18,554 nucleotides of DNA from Verrucomicrobiota bacterium (GTDB taxonomy: Bacteria; Verrucomicrobiota; Verrucomicrobiia; Opitutales; Seribacteraceae). Numbering within the stretch: position 1 is the first letter of the stretch; the number at the start of each line of letters is the position of its first letter. Where the stretch lies: positions 1-18,554 of the forward strand of contig JAURNO010000300.1 of assembly GCA_030830145.1 (NCBI GenBank), read 5' to 3'. Shown piece after piece: positions 6,776-14,087 of the stretch. Position numbers and translations under genes: made by a program. The notes beneath the pieces were generated by a model. It ran no database searches, had not been told where the DNA came from, and was given only the letters and a program-made list of their open reading frames with translations.

Positions 6776-8392
6776 TTGAAAAAACTAAGGGAATTTCTGC
6801 TCTTTCTTGTCTCACTCACTTCGTTTTGTCATCTCGGGGCAGGGAAACCAAACGTTGTTCTTATTGTCACCGAAGATCATGCTCTTTCGGCATTCGGAGC
6901 ATTTCAAAAACGGTTTGCGGAACTTGATCCCACTCCGAACCTTGATGCGCTTGCGTCGAGCGGGACTCTTTTCAGCCAAGCTTTTTGCTCGAATCCAATG
7001 GCTGGACCCGCGGTCGCAACGCTATTGACTGGTAAACATGGTCACTTGAACGGTTTTACAAAGAATGGAGACAAATTCAACGGAGACCAAAGTACACTAC
7101 CCAATTTACTCAAAAAGAACGGCTACAATACTGCATTAATTGGAAAATGGGACTTGGGAACCGAACCTGCGGGCTTTGACTATTGGCAAATCCTCGCTGA
7201 CTCGGATGAATTTTACAACCCGGAGTTTTGGGGTCCAAAAGGTAAAAATAGGTTCGAAGGGCATTCCACCGACATCATCACTGACCTGAGTCTTGATTGG
7301 ATCAAAAAACGTGAAACAGATCAGAAACCGTTTTTTCTCATGATTCAATTCAATGCAAGTCGGCTTCCATGGATGCCGGCGATTCGACACGTTAATCTCT
7401 TTGACGACGTTCTTTTGCCCGAACCTCCGAACCTCCTCGATGAACATAAAAACAGAGCACCTCCTGCCCGCTATCAAGAAATGGAGATCCAACTCAACTT
7501 GGATTTGCACTATGACCTCTTCTCACCAAAACCAGACGGTTGGGATCCATCCAATGCTCTTAGCGGAAACCTCGTAGGGCAAAAAAATCTCCAAGGGATG
7601 AACCAAGAGCAATCTTCGGCATGGCAACTTGCCTGGAGGCCTAAAAACGAGGCTTTGGTAAGAGAAAATTTGAAGGGAGAGGCTCTCTTGAGATGGAAAT
7701 TTCAACGCTTCGCCAAAAACTACTTGAGGTGCCTCAAGGGTATCGATGAAAACATCGGACGTTTTACCCAACACCTATCCAGACCGAAGACCGAAGAATG
7801 TTACATCGTCTACACCGCATGCCATGGAAGGTTCATTGGAGAACATGGATGGTTCGGCACCCATTGGATGTATGAGGAGTCCATGAGGGTGCCACTCATT
7901 CTTTCTGGAAAACCAAAACCAGAGACTGCCCAAAAGATTATTAACGAGGCCTTGGTGCAGGACCTGGACATAGTCCCCACAATCCTTGAAAGTTTGGACC
8001 TCGAGATTCCCAAAGAGGTTCAAGGACTCTCGTTGCTACCCCTCCTCGAAGACAACAATACTCAACCTTGGCGAAGAGTTCTTTATTTTCACCATCATGA
8101 CTTTCCTGATGAACAAATGGTTCCGAAACATCGGGGAATCCGCACATCTACGCAAAAACTGATCCATTACTATCAATTCGACGAGTGGGAATTATTTGAT
8201 CTCATCAAGGATCCGAACGAAAACCATAACCTTTACAACAGCGAAGCCTATCAAAAACAGATCGCCGAACTAAAGGCCCAGCTTGTAGAAATTGGGAAGA
8301 CATATGAAGACAATTCGGATTTTTCCGTAATGCCAGAGGAATGGAGACGAATTTACAGAGGTCCTGACGCACGCAAAAAAGCAGATGAGTAA
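6776..8392 (+). CDS. Secreted sulfatase-fold protein with erased active site (pseudo-sulfatase)
   Basis: A 538-residue paralogue of the downstream sulfatase, matching it almost throughout (shared segments include WKFQR-[FY]-AKNYLRC, HGW and WMY-[DE]-ES). A signal peptide spans about 1-23. The start is TTG at 6776: the frame is open upstream to a stop at 6704 with no ATG, and GGAGG lies at 6756-6760, rather far away. The sulfatase C-x-P-x-R signature reads A76-G-P-A-V80, so the formylglycine Cys and the Arg are both gone. Aligned to the neighbour, further losses are Asp to E33, His to D126 (GKWDL), the HKAPH catalytic segment to FNASR (192-196), the metal-binding Asp-Gln to C349-H350, and Lys to T362. 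Sulfatase activity is therefore very unlikely. The intact frame and preserved core argue for a retained non-catalytic or altered role such as ligand binding, partnering the active paralogue, or a different metal chemistry. A recent dead duplicate is less likely given the absence of stops. Confidence 0.93.
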   Translation: MKKLREFLLFLVSLTSFCHLGAGKPNVVLIVTEDHALSAFGAFQKRFAELDPTPNLDALASSGTLFSQAFCSNPMAGPAVATLLTGKHGHLNGFTKNGDKFNGDQSTLPNLLKKNGYNTALIGKWDLGTEPAGFDYWQILADSDEFYNPEFWGPKGKNRFEGHSTDIITDLSLDWIKKRETDQKPFFLMIQFNASRLPWMPAIRHVNLFDDVLLPEPPNLLDEHKNRAPPARYQEMEIQLNLDLHYDLFSPKPDGWDPSNALSGNLVGQKNLQGMNQEQSSAWQLAWRPKNEALVRENLKGEALLRWKFQRFAKNYLRCLKGIDENIGRFTQHLSRPKTEECYIVYTACHGRFIGEHGWFGTHWMYEESMRVPLILSGKPKPETAQKIINEALVQDLDIVPTILESLDLEIPKEVQGLSLLPLLEDNNTQPWRRVLYFHHHDFPDEQMVPKHRGIRTSTQKLIHYYQFDEWELFDLIKDPNENHNLYNSEAYQKQIAELKAQLVEIGKTYEDNSDFSVMPEEWRRIYRGPDARKKADE

Positions 8393-8444
8393 TCATTTGT
8401 CTCGGAAAAAATGCAAAAAACCTGCAATTAACACAAAAAAAGGG

Positions 8445-8473
8445 TTGTCACAGGTAAATTCCTCAAGTAATTT
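8445..8473 (+). promoter_or_regulatory. Candidate promoter between the tandem sulfatases
   Basis: TTGTCA at 8445-8450 is followed after 17 bp by TAATTT at 8468-8473. The -35 match is good (five of six) and the -10 match is moderate (three of six). Transcription would start near 8480 and meet the strong terminator at 8501-8538 almost at once. This suggests either a very short RNA, a leader controlled by termination, or a chance match. Confidence 0.25.
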
Positions 8474-8500
8474 TCGTACCCTTAAGGAATGCATATCCTG

Positions 8501-8538
8501 AAAGGCGTCGTTTGGGAGGACGACGCCTTTCGTTTTTT
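8501..8538 (+). terminator. Strong intrinsic terminator between the tandem sulfatase genes
   Basis: AAAGGCGTCG (8501-8510) and CGACGCCTTT (8521-8530) form a perfect 10-bp GC-rich stem around a 10-nt loop. CG and seven T follow. This is a textbook rho-independent terminator for the plus strand only, since no T-run exists on the other side. It lies 108 bp after the stop of the pseudo-sulfatase gene and about 80 bp before the ATG of the next sulfatase. The two paralogues are therefore probably separate or attenuated transcripts. Confidence 0.88.
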
Positions 8539-8617
8539 TGAATTCCTCGCCTTTTTTTAGGAAACATTGCTTTTTGTTTTCCTTTTCCTGTTTTTAAGTG
8601 ATTATCTAGGCATGATA

Positions 8618-10210
8618 ATGAAGATTATTTTTCCCTTATTCGTGACTCTGGCCTTGCTCAAATTAGCTTCAGGCAGTGTGCAAAAACCCAATGTCGTTTT
8701 TATTTTTTCCGATGACCATGCTCCCCACGCCATCGGGGCTTACAATGGATGGTTTAAGTCCGTCAACCCAACTCCCGTCATCGATCAGCTCGCGGCGGAT
8801 GGCATGCTTTTTGAAAATAGCTTTTGCACGAATTCAATATGCGGACCGAGCCGGGCGGTGATCCAAACCGGCAAACACAGTCACAAAAACGGTTTCATGA
8901 ACAATGGAAATACCTTTGACTGGAACCAACAAACATTCCCCAAGCTCCTGCAAAAAGCCGGATACCAAACCGCTATTTACGGGAAAAGCCACCTGAAAGG
9001 AAAACCCCAAGGCTACGACGATTGGGCGGTACTGCCCGGACAAGGACTGTATTACAACCCCGACATGATTTTCCCCGACGGGAGAAAACGAATCGATGGA
9101 TATTGCACGGACGTGGTAACGGATTTGGCCGTCGACTGGCTTGAGAACAAAAGAAAGAAGGACAAACCCTTTATGCTGATGGTTCAGCACAAGGCTCCTC
9201 ACCGTAATTGGATGCCCGCTCTGCGTCATCTTGATCTTTATGATGACTTGGAAATCCCGGAACCGACCACACTCTTCGACAGGTGGGAGGACAATGCACC
9301 GGCTGCCAGGCTACAGGAGCTCGAAATCGATCGCCACATGGATCTGAATTACGACCTCTTTTTGGACCTCACTCCCGAATTCAATCAGCCACCATCTCAA
9401 CTAAGACAAGACAGATCGGCATGGCACAATATGAAAAGAATGAGTCCCGAACAGCTTGCCAAATGGCGTTCGCATTATGGTCCCAAGGACAAGGCTTTCC
9501 ACGAAGCCAAACTTTCGGGCAAGGATCTTGTTCGATGGAAATTTCAACGCTATGCCAAGAACTATCTACGCTGCGTCAAGGGCGTAGACGAAAGCGTGGA
9601 TAATCTCCAAAAAACACTCGAAAAGTTGGGATTGGATAAAAACACCATCGTGATCTACTCCTCAGATCAAGGTTTTTATATTGGAGACCACGGCTGGTAC
9701 GACAAGCGTTGGATGTATGACGAATCCTTAAAGATGCCCTTTATCGTAAAATGGCCGGGCATGACTAAACCCGGCAGTCGCAATACGGACCTCATACAAA
9801 ACTTGGATTATGCTCAGACTTTTCTCGAGCTTGCAGGTGCAAAAATTCCAGAAGACATGCAAGGGGCGTCTTTGGTTCCTCTACTCAAAGGACAAACTCC
9901 AAAGGATTGGCGAAAGGAAATCTACTATCACTACTATGAATATCCAAGCGTGCATATGGTTCCCAGGCACAACGGCATCCGGTCCAAGCGCTACAAACTC
10001 ATGCATTTCTATCAGTTCAAAAACGAATGGGAATTATATGACCTCAAGTCCGACCCGGATGAATTGAATAACCTATACGGCGATCCAAAGTTCGCAAAAG
10101 TCAGAAAGCGGATGGAAAACCGACTCCAACACCTTGTCGACTACTACGAGGATGATAGCGACACCTCCGTCAAACCCGAGCTAATCAAGAAGTTCAGGCC
10201 TGGTTCCTGA
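8618..10210 (+). CDS. Secreted S1-family sulfatase, active site intact; paralogue of its upstream neighbour
   Basis: A sulfate-ester hydrolase of 530 residues counted from the ATG at 8618. This start gives a compact signal peptide (MKIIFPLFVTLALLKLASG) and has AGG seven bases upstream; ATG 8612 is equally possible. A longer frame starting with TTG at 8567 would add a run of hydrophobic residues encoded by T-rich leader DNA and is unlikely. Catalytic features are D32-D33 (FSDDHAP), the formylglycine signature C75-G-P-S-R79, K86-H87 (TGKH), K123 and H125 (GKSHL), H191-K192 and H195 (HKAPH), and D350-Q351 (SSDQG). K363 sits before the WMYDES segment. The overall pattern resembles N-acetylglucosamine-6-sulfatase and mucin-desulfating-type S1 enzymes, but the substrate is inference. 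It follows its degenerate paralogue in tandem. Its stop is five bases from that of the convergent Asp-box gene. Confidence 0.94.
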   Translation: MKIIFPLFVTLALLKLASGSVQKPNVVFIFSDDHAPHAIGAYNGWFKSVNPTPVIDQLAADGMLFENSFCTNSICGPSRAVIQTGKHSHKNGFMNNGNTFDWNQQTFPKLLQKAGYQTAIYGKSHLKGKPQGYDDWAVLPGQGLYYNPDMIFPDGRKRIDGYCTDVVTDLAVDWLENKRKKDKPFMLMVQHKAPHRNWMPALRHLDLYDDLEIPEPTTLFDRWEDNAPAARLQELEIDRHMDLNYDLFLDLTPEFNQPPSQLRQDRSAWHNMKRMSPEQLAKWRSHYGPKDKAFHEAKLSGKDLVRWKFQRYAKNYLRCVKGVDESVDNLQKTLEKLGLDKNTIVIYSSDQGFYIGDHGWYDKRWMYDESLKMPFIVKWPGMTKPGSRNTDLIQNLDYAQTFLELAGAKIPEDMQGASLVPLLKGQTPKDWRKEIYYHYYEYPSVHMVPRHNGIRSKRYKLMHFYQFKNEWELYDLKSDPDELNNLYGDPKFAKVRKRMENRLQHLVDYYEDDSDTSVKPELIKKFRPGS

Positions 10211-10221
10211 AAAGCTCAGGA
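10205..10221. terminator. Small hairpin spanning two convergent stop codons
   Basis: TCCTGA (10205-10210) and TCAGGA (10216-10221) pair around the loop AAAGC. The two arms contain the TGA stops of the plus-strand sulfatase and the minus-strand Asp-box gene. Only the plus-strand side is followed by T-rich sequence, and that is interrupted. It could serve as a weak bidirectional terminator; the stem is short. Confidence 0.35.
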
Positions 10222-11259
10222 TTTAAGTTGTTTGCCATCGGAGATCGAAGCAAGCAAACTTTTGGGCAACCAATCCTTGATCGACCACTTCAGTCCAAGA
10301 ACCCGATAGCGGGCTGCTCTTTTACCGAGACTTGGCTCGTAGTCCGTGTAAAAGGCAGTTAATAGATTGCCTCTTCGATCTAAAGCAACCGTCGAAGGGT
10401 AGCCTATGTCCAAAGCCTGATTGCCGAATTGATGAATGACCCAAGGTGGGCGCCAAGTTACTCCTGCGTCCACGCTGATTCGCACACCGATCCCCATAAG
10501 CCCCTTATTTCGAATCCCGTAAGTCAAAAGCAAGCAGTCAGTGGAGAGGGCAATTAAGTCGGCCGGATGTTGCATAGGTAGGGTCAAAGGACCTTTTTCA
10601 CTCCAAGTTGCCCCACGGTTGGAACTTTCGCAAAGTTTTACGTGATGATCTATGTGAGTACGAACCGCAGCAAGCAAGCGGCCATCGTCTACTTGAAGTA
10701 AGCTTGCTTCATTGGAATCATTTTTTCCAAACTTGATGCGTTTAGGCCAACTCAAACCATCATCTTCGGATATGCCCATCCAAGTTTCGCTTGGTTTTCC
10801 CTTTCCCTGAGAGCTGTAGCACGTGTAAGCGAGGCGTTGGTCGTCCATGCGAATAATTCGACCAAAGGGAATGGTTCCCATGTTGCCTTTGTGAATGATG
10901 GGATTTGGATCGACAGTCCAATTCTTACCCTCATCTCCTGAACGGGACAGCCAATGACCGGAAAAACCTGTGAATTCGCCATTTTGTACGTAAAACCCAC
11001 TCGAAAAGCAGAGGATGTCACCATTCCCGGCGCATCCGACCGACAAATGCATTCGGTTTCCCCCCTTGGGTTTAGGTGCGACCTTTGAGAGCTTTTTCCA
11101 CCCGGTCCCCTTCCGGTTGCTTATCGAACAAACTAAATCGCCCTCCAATAATCCATGACTAGGTGCATTAAAATAGGTGCAAAGAACCCGTCCGGAAGAT
11201 AATTGGGTGAGGTTAGGCCAACCGCAGGCATTGGTGGCAATCACTGAAAGCTTTTTCAT
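10216..11259 (-). CDS. Asp-box (BNR) beta-propeller, sialidase-like protein without signal peptide
   Basis: A protein of 347 residues counted from the ATG at 11259. A TTG at 11295 would extend it by 12 residues but has no supporting signal. Four Asp-box motifs of the form S-x-D/N-x-G-x-x-W are visible, at S107-W114, S164-W171, S212-W219 (Asp replaced by Asn214) and S262-W269. A degenerate fifth ends at W54. This spacing fits a six-bladed sialidase-type propeller (exo-alpha-sialidase/BNR family), and the GRLLAAVR segment at 193-200 is a typical inter-blade strand carrying an Arg. I cannot confirm the full Arg triad, Tyr nucleophile and acid Asp of a true sialidase, so 'sialidase-like' is safer than 'sialidase'. 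No export signal is visible, which is odd beside so many secreted proteins and suggests cytoplasmic action on an imported glycan. It is divergent from the DUF1549 operon. Confidence 0.85.
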   Translation of the reverse strand: MKKLSVIATNACGWPNLTQLSSGRVLCTYFNAPSHGLLEGDLVCSISNRKGTGWKKLSKVAPKPKGGNRMHLSVGCAGNGDILCFSSGFYVQNGEFTGFSGHWLSRSGDEGKNWTVDPNPIIHKGNMGTIPFGRIIRMDDQRLAYTCYSSQGKGKPSETWMGISEDDGLSWPKRIKFGKNDSNEASLLQVDDGRLLAAVRTHIDHHVKLCESSNRGATWSEKGPLTLPMQHPADLIALSTDCLLLTYGIRNKGLMGIGVRISVDAGVTWRPPWVIHQFGNQALDIGYPSTVALDRRGNLLTAFYTDYEPSLGKRAARYRVLGLKWSIKDWLPKSLLASISDGKQLKS

Positions 11260-11353
11260 TAAAGACTGATGAATGAGTTGCTTGTAAATCGTCAACTGCT
11301 AATCTATTATTTTGGTTGGTAATGTAAAAAAAGCCACAATACGATTTCCATAT

Positions 11354-11383
11354 TTGACTGCGCTTCCATATATGGAATACCCT
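11354..11383 (+). promoter_or_regulatory. Candidate promoter with an embedded 14-bp palindromic operator
   Basis: TTGACT (11354-11359) is followed after 18 bp by TACCCT (11378-11383), ten bases before the ATG at 11394. A perfect palindrome, TTCCATATATGGAA (11364-11377), fills most of the spacer. A copy of its left part, TTCCATAT, occurs 18 bp upstream at 11346-11353. A dimeric repressor bound there would block RNA polymerase. The -10 match is weak, so the palindrome is the firmer observation. Confidence 0.4.
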
Positions 11384-11393
11384 TCATTCTCCA

Positions 11394-14087
11394 ATGTTAA
11401 ATCTCTTACTTAAAACATTTATCGGACTTTGCTTGTTGGCACATTGCGTTTTAGCGAACAACGCTTCAAATCTGGAATTTTTTGAAAACAAAATCCGTCC
11501 GGTGTTGGCCGAACATTGTTACGAATGTCATAACAGTGTAAACAAAGCCAAAGGAGATCTTGTGTTGGATTATAAAGACGGACTTCTGGACGGAGGTGAG
11601 ACCGGTCCCGGACTCCTACCCGGAAATCCCAACGATAGTCTCCTGATGCAAGTCCTCAAACATGAGATCAAAGATCTAAAGATGCCCAAAGGCGGGCCCA
11701 AGCTCATGCCCAACGTTCTTGCGGATTTTGAAAAATGGATTTCCAAAGGTGCCTTTGACCCTCGATTGGAACCACCCACTCAAAAACAATTGGAAGAAGA
11801 AACCGCATGGGAAAAGATTCGTGAGCGCAGAAAACAGTGGTGGAGTTTTCAACCGATTACCAAGCAAGACATTCCGCAAGCACCCGAAAACATCTGGTCC
11901 ACGCACCCCATCGACCAATTCCTCGAAGACAAGATGACTCAGGCGGGAATTAAGCCGAATGAGGAAACCGATGCCTTGACTGTTCTGAGAAGGCTGACTT
12001 TCTCGATCACCGGGCTCCCTCCAACAATCGAACAACAAAACGAATTTGAAAAGGCAGCGTCAAAGAACTTGGGTAAAGCAACGCATACACTCGTCGACGA
12101 GCTCCTCGACAGTCCTCACTTTGGTGAACGTTGGGCTAGGCACTGGATGGATTGGGTTCGCTATGCCGACTCCCACGGAAGCGAAGGCGACCCCGGAATT
12201 CCGAATGCATTCCGATACCGCAATTATCTGATTAGAGCTCTCAACTCCGACATACCCTACGACCAGCTTGTACTCGAACACTTCGCCGGAGACCTGTTGC
12301 CCAAGCCTCGGATAGATCATGAATTAGGGTTGAACGAGTCCGCTATTGGTACGGCGAACCTGCGGTTTGTCCTCCATGGTTTCGCGCCAACCGACGCTTT
12401 GGATGAACACGTTCGTTTCACGGATGATCAAATCGACGTACTGACCAAGACTTTTCTTGGTCTGACTGTTTCCTGCGCCCGATGTCATGACCACAAATTC
12501 GATGCGATCAGCCAAAAAGATTATTATGCGTTATTCGGAATTCTTTCCAACGGCAGACCCGCGCAACGGGTAATAGAGGCTCCGAAAAGGCTTTCGAAAA
12601 ACGAAAGCGAGTTGACCGAACTCAAGAAAAAGATACGAAGCAAACTATCTTTTGCTTGGAAGGAAGCGGTCACCGACATAGCCGAAAACCTGCAAACACC
12701 TCCTTCCAAAAAATGGCAAGACGCTATCCTGGACGGCTCTAACCACAACCCCTTTAAAGTTTGGGCAAACATGAGGAATGCCCACAAAGACAATTTCGCT
12801 CGTGATTGGAAGGTCCAAAAAGAAGCATTTCTTACAAGTAAGGACATCTTGGACAGGCGTCATTCGGGTGCTTACCGAAGAAGCTGGAAGCTAGGTGACT
12901 CGAAACAGTATGCGAAGTGGTCCAAAAGCGGGCGGGGAATGAAAAAGGATCCCTCCCCCGCAGGATCATTTCACGTTTTGACTTCAGGTGATCAAATCAT
13001 TGATCGAATCCTGCCTTCCGGAACCTACACTCATCTGCTTTCAAAAAAACAAAACGGAACCCTTTCCTCCCCTCGATTCCTCTTCGATGAGGGGAACGTA
13101 TGGATCCGAGCCGTCGGTGACAAAGGGACTACACTTCGTTATGTCGTATGGAATTACCCTCGACGTGGAACGGTTTACCCCAAGGGTTCTCCAGATCCAA
13201 TGCAGGAAAAGTGGATTAATTGGAACACCAAATATTGGTCGGGAGACGAAGGCTACCTCGAAGCCACCACCAACCGGGATCATCCGGTGGAAGCTGGCGG
13301 AGGCACGACTTCATGGTTCGGTGTAACCGAAGCCGTTTTAACTTCCCCTGGACAAGATCCGCCACGCGATGAGATCGCCGAGGTGCTTTCGCCTCTTTTT
13401 TCAACCGGGACGGAACCCAAGGATGCACCTGAGCTTGCCAAGCGTTACTCGAAAGTTATGAACGAAGCCATTGAGGCTTGGGAAAAAGGACAGACGAGCG
13501 ATGCTCAAGCAAGAATACTTAATTTTCTAGTTGTCAAAAAGTTACTCCCCACCTCGATCAAAGAGATCCCCCAACTTAAACAAGACGCTACGGAATATCG
13601 GAGCTTGGAAAAAGACGTCGTTTCGCCCCGCCTAGCACCCGGTATACTTGATAACGAACCCTTCGACCAAGCTCTTTTTGTGAGAGGAAACCACAAGGAA
13701 AAAAGTGATCTCGTGCCAAGACGCTTTCTGGAATCATTAAATGATGCTCCTTATCCCAAAAGCTCAATAGGGAGGCTGGAATACGCGAGAGACGTTTTGG
13801 ACCAAGGCAACCCTTTCACGAGTCGGGTGATCGTCAACCGTCTCTGGCATCATCTTTTCGGTCGCGGGATCGTTGCCACTCCCGACAACTTGGGTAGACT
13901 AGGAGAACTACCCAGTCATCCCGAACTTCTGGATTATTTGGCGTTGAGATTCCGAAAGGAGGAATGGTCCATCAAGAAAATGATCAAGTTCATGACCACG
14001 ACCAAGGCATTCCGCCTTGCTTCCTCACCGTCTGAAAAAGCCCGCCTTAAAGACCGACAATTTACTGCTTTCCCATGCCCGCATTAG
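11394..14087 (+). CDS. PSCyt1/DUF1549/DUF1553 cytochrome protein, N-terminal part of a frameshifted gene
   Basis: Residues 1-21 are a signal peptide. A planctomycete-type cytochrome c domain (PSCyt1) follows, with heme motif C42-Y-E-C-H46 and a candidate axial M97 in LKMPKGG. DUF1549 (PSCyt2) covers about 173-385 and includes YADSHGSEGDPG and a second CxxCH at C361-A-R-C-H365. A middle region (about 400-790), possibly including a beta-rich ligand-binding module, precedes the start of DUF1553 (PSD1), recognisable at NPFTSRVIVNRLWHHLFGRG. Family homology continues to about residue 887 (LKD), after which this frame reads RQFTAFPCPH and stops. The expected family continuation, DNLLLSHARIRRLEAESIRD, is in the +1 frame. 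The frames therefore belong to one gene of about 1348 residues, 11394-15441. Function is not established for the family; a role at the cell surface in polysaccharide use is inferred from gene company. No Shine-Dalgarno sequence precedes the ATG. Confidence 0.88.
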   Translation: MLNLLLKTFIGLCLLAHCVLANNASNLEFFENKIRPVLAEHCYECHNSVNKAKGDLVLDYKDGLLDGGETGPGLLPGNPNDSLLMQVLKHEIKDLKMPKGGPKLMPNVLADFEKWISKGAFDPRLEPPTQKQLEEETAWEKIRERRKQWWSFQPITKQDIPQAPENIWSTHPIDQFLEDKMTQAGIKPNEETDALTVLRRLTFSITGLPPTIEQQNEFEKAASKNLGKATHTLVDELLDSPHFGERWARHWMDWVRYADSHGSEGDPGIPNAFRYRNYLIRALNSDIPYDQLVLEHFAGDLLPKPRIDHELGLNESAIGTANLRFVLHGFAPTDALDEHVRFTDDQIDVLTKTFLGLTVSCARCHDHKFDAISQKDYYALFGILSNGRPAQRVIEAPKRLSKNESELTELKKKIRSKLSFAWKEAVTDIAENLQTPPSKKWQDAILDGSNHNPFKVWANMRNAHKDNFARDWKVQKEAFLTSKDILDRRHSGAYRRSWKLGDSKQYAKWSKSGRGMKKDPSPAGSFHVLTSGDQIIDRILPSGTYTHLLSKKQNGTLSSPRFLFDEGNVWIRAVGDKGTTLRYVVWNYPRRGTVYPKGSPDPMQEKWINWNTKYWSGDEGYLEATTNRDHPVEAGGGTTSWFGVTEAVLTSPGQDPPRDEIAEVLSPLFSTGTEPKDAPELAKRYSKVMNEAIEAWEKGQTSDAQARILNFLVVKKLLPTSIKEIPQLKQDATEYRSLEKDVVSPRLAPGILDNEPFDQALFVRGNHKEKSDLVPRRFLESLNDAPYPKSSIGRLEYARDVLDQGNPFTSRVIVNRLWHHLFGRGIVATPDNLGRLGELPSHPELLDYLALRFRKEEWSIKKMIKFMTTTKAFRLASSPSEKARLKDRQFTAFPCPH

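Noticed and set aside
8489..8560. A 23-codon frame (ATG 8489 to TAG 8558) preceded by AAGGA and very rich in Phe, running through the terminator hairpin: a possible Phe leader peptide.
   Set aside because: The Phe codons come from the terminator's T-run and the T-rich stretch after it. AAGGA abuts the ATG with no spacing, and no amino-acid biosynthesis gene follows. A chance frame is more likely.
8567..8617. A TTG start at 8567 for the second tandem sulfatase.
   Set aside because: The added residues are encoded by T-rich leader DNA and would put an odd hydrophobic run before a complete signal peptide. ATG 8618 (or 8612) fits better.
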